A stretch of DNA of 64,000 nt from a virus. This document shows, piece by piece, positions 59,565-64,000 of the stretch (positions are counted from its first letter, which is position 1; each line of letters begins with the position of its first letter). The position numbers and the translations under genes were made by a program. The DNA is taken from positions 1 through 64,000 of IMG/VR virus record IMGVR_UViG_3300044641_002513; one strand, 5' to 3'. The notes beneath the pieces are model-generated. The model did not search any database and was not told the DNA's origin. It saw only the letters and a program-made list of their open reading frames with translations.

Positions 59565-60422
59565 ATGAGATTAGCTGAACTATACGCAAACAAATTACAA
59601 GAATTACAGGCACAAGACCCACCTGACGGAGGACTAAAATCGTTAAGTGTTGAAGACCGTACTAAACTAGTTTACGATTATGTAGCTAAGAGTATAGCAA
59701 AAGCAAAAGAGTCGGGTGCTATAGCTCCAGGAGAAAACTTAGATGCTTTAGGAATCACTGCTCAAATAATGTTTGAGAGTGGTAACTTAGATTCAGAATT
59801 ATCATCTAAGTACAACAATTTTGGAGGATTAAAAGCAAGTTCAAATTGGGGAGGAAAAACTGTAGCAATGAAAGCAGGCGACGGTAAAGTAGCTAATTGG
59901 AGAGCTTACGATACACCTGAAGAAGGACTAGCAGCACAAGTAAACTTTTACATAGAAAATCCTAGGTATAAAAAGAACGGAGTGTTTAATGCTAAAAATC
60001 CTAAAGAACATTTAGAAGCTGTTGCTAGAGCAGGTTACGCAGGTAACGAATCTAATTATGTTAGTAGTGTAATGACAATGGTTAATAGTATTCCACAAAG
60101 ATTAAAAAAGAGTAATCCTGAATTATTAGCACAGTGGACTGCTCAAAAATCTACTATGGGAATGCAAGGAGTAGAACCTCAAGTAATACAACAGTCTACA
60201 CCTGTACCTGTTGATGCTTATAACAAATTAAATATTTATCCAGAAATAAATAAATCTCCATATCAAAGTACTAGTATAGTAGGTATGGATAATATAAAAC
60301 TATCTAAGCAACAACAAGGAATTGAAGACCAATTAACAGAAACAATGATTACTCCTGAAAAGATGACTGCACCTAAAGGTTGGTTTGGTTCAGGTAAATC
60401 AATGTTCTTTGGAAATAAATAA
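59565..60422 (+). CDS. Glucosaminidase-domain virion protein
   Basis: A 285-residue protein with a single glucosaminidase/lysozyme domain at about residues 25-190: LGITAQIMFESGNLDSELSS, then SKYNNFGGLK and YDTPEEGLAAQVNFYIENPR, with the catalytic-type Glu in FESGN. It is a close relative of the domain in the preceding cargo protein. The C-terminal 95 residues are Gln/Pro/Ser-rich, likely flexible. It could be a virion-borne wall hydrolase. Confidence 0.8.
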   Translation: MRLAELYANKLQELQAQDPPDGGLKSLSVEDRTKLVYDYVAKSIAKAKESGAIAPGENLDALGITAQIMFESGNLDSELSSKYNNFGGLKASSNWGGKTVAMKAGDGKVANWRAYDTPEEGLAAQVNFYIENPRYKKNGVFNAKNPKEHLEAVARAGYAGNESNYVSSVMTMVNSIPQRLKKSNPELLAQWTAQKSTMGMQGVEPQVIQQSTPVPVDAYNKLNIYPEINKSPYQSTSIVGMDNIKLSKQQQGIEDQLTETMITPEKMTAPKGWFGSGKSMFFGNK

Positions 60423-60464
60423 GATTAATTGAATAAAAAATTATAATTTTATAAAAATTTTACT

Positions 60465-63017
60465 ATGAACAGAGGAATTAACAATCCAGGATTTAGAGCA
60501 TTACCACAAAGTGTACAATCTAAAATTATTTCTAATATGAAATACGGAGGAAAAATCTATGCTGAAGGAGGTAACTTAGACCAACTAACAGAGTTTACTG
60601 AAGGTGGTACTCACGAAGAAAATCCAATAGGAGGCATTCCTCAAGGCACAGCTCCTAACGGACAAATAAACTTAGTAGAACAAAATGAAACTAAATTAAA
60701 TAACCAAAATTATATATTTTCTAACCAATTAAAGGTTAACAGTAAAATTGTATCGCAGTTTAACTTACTTAAAAGTTTTATAGGTAAAACATTTGCTGAA
60801 GTTTCTAAGAAAATGGATAAACCAAATTCTAGAAGAGAAAACGATACAATTGAAATGGCTGACACAGAACGTAACTTAAATAAGTTAAAAGAAGCTCAAG
60901 AGTTTCATAAACAACAAGAAGTACAAAAAAAGATTGACGAAATTATGGCTTTAGACCCAAATGCTTTAGCTAGCATGATGGGACAAGGTCAACAAGGTCA
61001 GCCTTCTATGGAACCACCTATGGACCCTAGTATGATGGCTCCAACTTCTCCTGAACAAATGAGTCCAGAAGAAATGGCGATGATGGAGCAACAAGCTATG
61101 CAACAACAAGGTGCTGCTACTGGAGACGCTGCTATGATGCAACAAATGGGTATGATGCGTAACGGTGGAATGATGTATGCCAACGGTGGTAACATGATGG
61201 CGAATGGAGGTTTTGATGATGAGCCTCAGTTTTCTTTCCAAGTTACTAATCCTTATGGTGTACCTACTGAACCTACACCTGAACAAAAGAAATACATGAG
61301 TCCTGCTTCTGCAATAGACCCACGTTACGGTGCTCTTTCTCATTTTGAAACTAAAAAAGAAGCAAAAGAATCTTTATTAAGTGGCAGAAATAGTACTTCA
61401 AGAGCTTATTATAATAATCCTTTAACTGGTGAAGTAGGAGAGTTAATAGGAGATAATGATTACTTTGCTACTACTGGTGATACAGACCTTTCTGATGAGA
61501 GACCTACTAGAATAACTAAAGAAAATATTACAAATATTTATCCTCAACCTGGAGACAATGGAGAAATAGGTCCTTATTATACACAAAACCAAGCTACTAA
61601 TTTTCAATCTGCTGGTGCAGGAAGACCTTATGCTAATCAATTTGGCAAACCTTACGATTGGCAAAATTATCCTTATAGTGGTTATGCCTATGAAAAACAG
61701 TATAGTAAAGACGCACCTAACAAGTTTTTTACTAATCCAAATAATGAAGCTTCTCTTATTAATTTAGAAATTGAAGATTATAAATCAGATACACCTTATT
61801 ACGCAAGACCGAAAACAAATGAAAAAGATTTAGGAGGATTTATAAAAGACAACAAGCAAGGTATCTTAGGTGGCTTACAAGCTGCTGCTGGTATCGGTGC
61901 TATGTTTATTCCTGGTGCTCAAGGTTTAGGTACTAACTTAATTGGTGGAGGTATTGGAAATATCACTGGAGAAATTCAAGGAGATAAACAAGCTGAAATG
62001 CAAAAGAAAGCTATGAATCAACAACAGTTGTTAGCTAAACAGCAAGCAAATATGTTACCACAACAAGGATTAGACCCTTACGGAAACCCTATGGCTCCAC
62101 AAGGAATGTATAGTCGTTACGGGGGTAAGATGTATAATGTAGGTGGTTATATGAATGGTGGTTATGTAAACAACCTTCCTGATGAAAACAATATGATAGA
62201 CCCTAGCGATATAGCTAGTACAGGTGGTTTTTTAGAAACTCGTCCTAATACTACTTTTGGCAAAGGAGGTAATATGTATGACGACGGAGGACTTTTAAAA
62301 TTAAGACAACAAGCAGAACAAGCTGGCCAATGGAATTTTGATCCAGGAGCTCCTACATTAGCAGAAGAGGAGAAAAAAGGAAACTACGCTGACGTAGGAG
62401 ATTTAAGTGATACTACTATGGATTTAAGCATTAATCAAAGTCCTTTAGATTTTGGATTACAGTTAGCTCCAATTGCTTGGAACTTAGCTAAAGGTTTACA
62501 AAAACCAATGGAGTTTAAAGGAGAAGATTTTTATACTAAGATAGACCCTGCTTATGTTGATTATACTAATGCAGAAAACATTGCAAAAGAAACAGGAGCA
62601 GGAGTAATGAAAGGCATTAAAAACACAGTGCCAGGTGGAGGTTCTTATGCTTCTTCTATGTTAGCTTCTCAACAAAACTTAAACAAAGCGTTATCTGAAA
62701 TAGGCTCATTAGAAGAAAACACTAATAAGAAAATCAAGGGAGATGCTGATAAGTTAAATATTACTAGAAAAGATGCTGCTAATATGCAAGCTCTACAAAT
62801 GAACTTAGCTGCTCAACAAGCTAAAGAGTTGTTACTACAAGAAGCATTAACACAAGGTAAAGGTATGAGTGAGCAAGGAACTGCTAATGATTTAGCACAG
62901 AAATATGCTGTAATGTCTGCACCTGATATTAGTAGATTTAAAAAAGTAGGATACAATCCTTACTACCAACAAATATTAGAAAGTATTAAAAATAGAAAAA
63001 CAACACCAAAAATATAA
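60465..63017 (+). CDS. Cargo protein with low-complexity and double-Gly motifs
   Basis: An 850-residue protein. Near residue 45 it has a segment GGTHEENPIGGIPQG that I associate with this class of virion proteins, then a helical stretch, then a Met/Gln/Pro-rich region (MGQGQQGQPSMEPPMDPSMM). Double-Gly motifs (YANGGN, RYGGKMYNVGG, FGKGGNMYDDGG) recur. The end has helices with QQNLNKALSEIGSLE. It probably travels inside the head or tail and is injected. The ATAAAAATTTTACTATGA leader resembles that of the portal gene. Confidence 0.65.
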   Translation: MNRGINNPGFRALPQSVQSKIISNMKYGGKIYAEGGNLDQLTEFTEGGTHEENPIGGIPQGTAPNGQINLVEQNETKLNNQNYIFSNQLKVNSKIVSQFNLLKSFIGKTFAEVSKKMDKPNSRRENDTIEMADTERNLNKLKEAQEFHKQQEVQKKIDEIMALDPNALASMMGQGQQGQPSMEPPMDPSMMAPTSPEQMSPEEMAMMEQQAMQQQGAATGDAAMMQQMGMMRNGGMMYANGGNMMANGGFDDEPQFSFQVTNPYGVPTEPTPEQKKYMSPASAIDPRYGALSHFETKKEAKESLLSGRNSTSRAYYNNPLTGEVGELIGDNDYFATTGDTDLSDERPTRITKENITNIYPQPGDNGEIGPYYTQNQATNFQSAGAGRPYANQFGKPYDWQNYPYSGYAYEKQYSKDAPNKFFTNPNNEASLINLEIEDYKSDTPYYARPKTNEKDLGGFIKDNKQGILGGLQAAAGIGAMFIPGAQGLGTNLIGGGIGNITGEIQGDKQAEMQKKAMNQQQLLAKQQANMLPQQGLDPYGNPMAPQGMYSRYGGKMYNVGGYMNGGYVNNLPDENNMIDPSDIASTGGFLETRPNTTFGKGGNMYDDGGLLKLRQQAEQAGQWNFDPGAPTLAEEEKKGNYADVGDLSDTTMDLSINQSPLDFGLQLAPIAWNLAKGLQKPMEFKGEDFYTKIDPAYVDYTNAENIAKETGAGVMKGIKNTVPGGGSYASSMLASQQNLNKALSEIGSLEENTNKKIKGDADKLNITRKDAANMQALQMNLAAQQAKELLLQEALTQGKGMSEQGTANDLAQKYAVMSAPDISRFKKVGYNPYYQQILESIKNRKTTPKI

Positions 63018-63020
63018 CCG

Positions 63021-64000
63021 ATGCCAGTTAGTCCACTTTCTACGCCTTTAAAAACTGAATATAAACCTCTAGGTTTAGAAATGTTTGCACAGCCTCTTTC
63101 GGATATGCAAGCTAAGTACGATACTGCTAAAGCTGCTATCAACGACACTACTTATGAAATCAGTAGATTGTCCCAAGATGATGCAAGGGGAGCAGAATTA
63201 ATTAAAGAGTTAGATGAAAAAACTTCTAAGTTAGCTCAAGAACTAATTGCTACAGGAAACTATAGACAAGCTGCTGAACAGTTAAAAAAACTAAACAAAT
63301 CTTTTAGTCAAGACCCTGAAACTAAAGCTGTTATAAGTAACTATGAAGCTTATAAAAAAGCAGTAGAAGAACAAAAGAAACAATTAGAAAAAGGAAAGAT
63401 ATATCAAACAGATTTTGATACTTGGGATTTTATGGTTAGAAATCAGTTTAAAGGAACTGGTTTTGACCCTGCTACAGGTAATTACACTTCTATTAACACT
63501 AGACCTCCTGAAGAAAATAGAGAGAAAGAAATAGAAGATTTGAGTTTAAAAGTAGCAGGAATGATGCCTGCTCAAGGTTATGAAACTTTACAAAACTTAG
63601 GTGTTGAAGGAGTAGATAGAGCAATGTTAGAGCGAGTACATCAATATAGAGATTTAGGACAATCACAAAAAGAGATTTTTAATTTCTTATCTACTTCAGA
63701 TAGATTTAGAGAATTTATTGATGATAGAGGAAAAAGAGATTTTTACTATAGCAATGAAAATGCTAAGATGCGTGGTAAAGGACAAGAGTTCCAAGACGGT
63801 TTAGTAAATAGTGTAGTAGGAAACTTAGATAATAATATTAGAAACATTGCAGAAGCTAAAAAGAAGGACAAATCAAGAGCAAAAGAATACGATGTAATTT
63901 TAGACAACTTAAATACACAAAAAAATAATATTATAACTGGGTACAACCAAGCTAAGCAATTAGGCACAACTGATGGGTTTGCTGAAAAGTTATTTATAGA
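63021..64000 (+). CDS. Cargo protein, cut by right window edge
   Basis: An open frame starts MPVSPLSTPLKTEYKPLGLE at ATG 63021 and runs off the window without a stop (over 325 codons). The sequence is helical and coiled-coil-like (SFSQDPETKAVISNYEAYKK, EEQKKQLEKGK). Gene order suggests one of the large cargo/virion proteins that precede or include the virion RNA polymerase in crAss-like phages. That is not provable from this part. Confidence 0.75.
   Translation, partial: MPVSPLSTPLKTEYKPLGLEMFAQPLSDMQAKYDTAKAAINDTTYEISRLSQDDARGAELIKELDEKTSKLAQELIATGNYRQAAEQLKKLNKSFSQDPETKAVISNYEAYKKAVEEQKKQLEKGKIYQTDFDTWDFMVRNQFKGTGFDPATGNYTSINTRPPEENREKEIEDLSLKVAGMMPAQGYETLQNLGVEGVDRAMLERVHQYRDLGQSQKEIFNFLSTSDRFREFIDDRGKRDFYYSNENAKMRGKGQEFQDGLVNSVVGNLDNNIRNIAEAKKKDKSRAKEYDVILDNLNTQKNNIITGYNQAKQLGTTDGFAEKLFI

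Noticed and set aside
60966-61343. Leftward His/Ser/Leu-rich open frame
   Set aside because: It is the antisense of the Met/Gln/Gly-rich cargo sequence and has no supporting start or context.
1-64000. Stop-codon reassignment, known in some crAss-like phages
   Set aside because: Late genes such as capsid, portal and muzzle read through at full length with TAA, TAG and TGA all acting as stops. No in-frame internal stops were needed.
1-64000. Integrase, attachment sites or lysogeny genes
   Set aside because: No recombinase, CI-like repressor or att-type repeats were seen. The genome layout is that of a virulent or non-integrating phage.

Overview
The window reads as a large part of the genome of a crAss-like tailed phage (order Crassvirales) that infects a Bacteroidota host. 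The DNA is AT-rich, gene-dense and uses the standard code. The structural block has the characteristic crAss-like set and order: a large terminase, a long portal, a putative scaffold, a major capsid protein of about 500 residues, ring/connector proteins, an IHF-like protein, a very large muzzle (stabilization) protein and giant cargo proteins. Bacteroidota-type promoter elements (TAnnTTTG), A-rich leaders without a good Shine-Dalgarno, and a Bacteroidota-style lipoprotein signal support this host range. No sequence search was possible, so family calls come from reading motifs.

Layout: positions 1-27131 are transcribed leftward and 27914-64000 rightward, so the two arms diverge from a non-coding hub at about 27.1-27.9 kb. 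The left arm, from the hub outward, has three parts. First is a zone of very small accessory genes mixed with structured non-coding DNA (19.6-27.1 kb). Second is a replication block (8.9-19.6 kb): PolA, an SF2 helicase, a DnaB-type helicase, a macro-domain protein, a Sak4-like ATPase, two acidic-tailed proteins and a primase. Third is a block with rIIA- and rIIB-like proteins, a RusA-like resolvase, a PD-(D/E)XK nuclease, a spore-photoproduct-lyase-like radical SAM protein and a degenerate uracil-DNA-glycosylase-like protein.

The right arm holds small regulatory genes, then packaging and head genes (30.5-41 kb), surface/fibre proteins (41-46 kb), a lysis cassette (46.1-47.6 kb: probable one-piece spanin, holin, putative endolysin), neck/tail proteins (47.8-54.5 kb) and cargo proteins (54.5 kb to the end). 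The cargo proteins carry two copies of a glucosaminidase domain, a putative beta-barrel region and many short double-glycine motifs.

Three invading elements sit in replication or repair genes. A 957-nt group I intron with an HNH endonuclease interrupts polA exactly between motif B and motif C. An ORF-less 311-nt group I intron interrupts the DnaB-like helicase gene. A GIY-YIG gene has split the radical SAM gene and left a second, diverged copy of its 5' end upstream.

The least explained part is the non-coding DNA around the hub. Several stretches (25673-25788, 26417-26789, 27499-27727) contain nested and interlocking inverted repeats that look like large structured RNAs. They lie near a tRNA-Leu-like gene whose anticodon arm does not fold normally, a row of four iteron-like repeats, and a pair of mutually exclusive GC hairpins. 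This cluster is the best candidate in the window for something undescribed.
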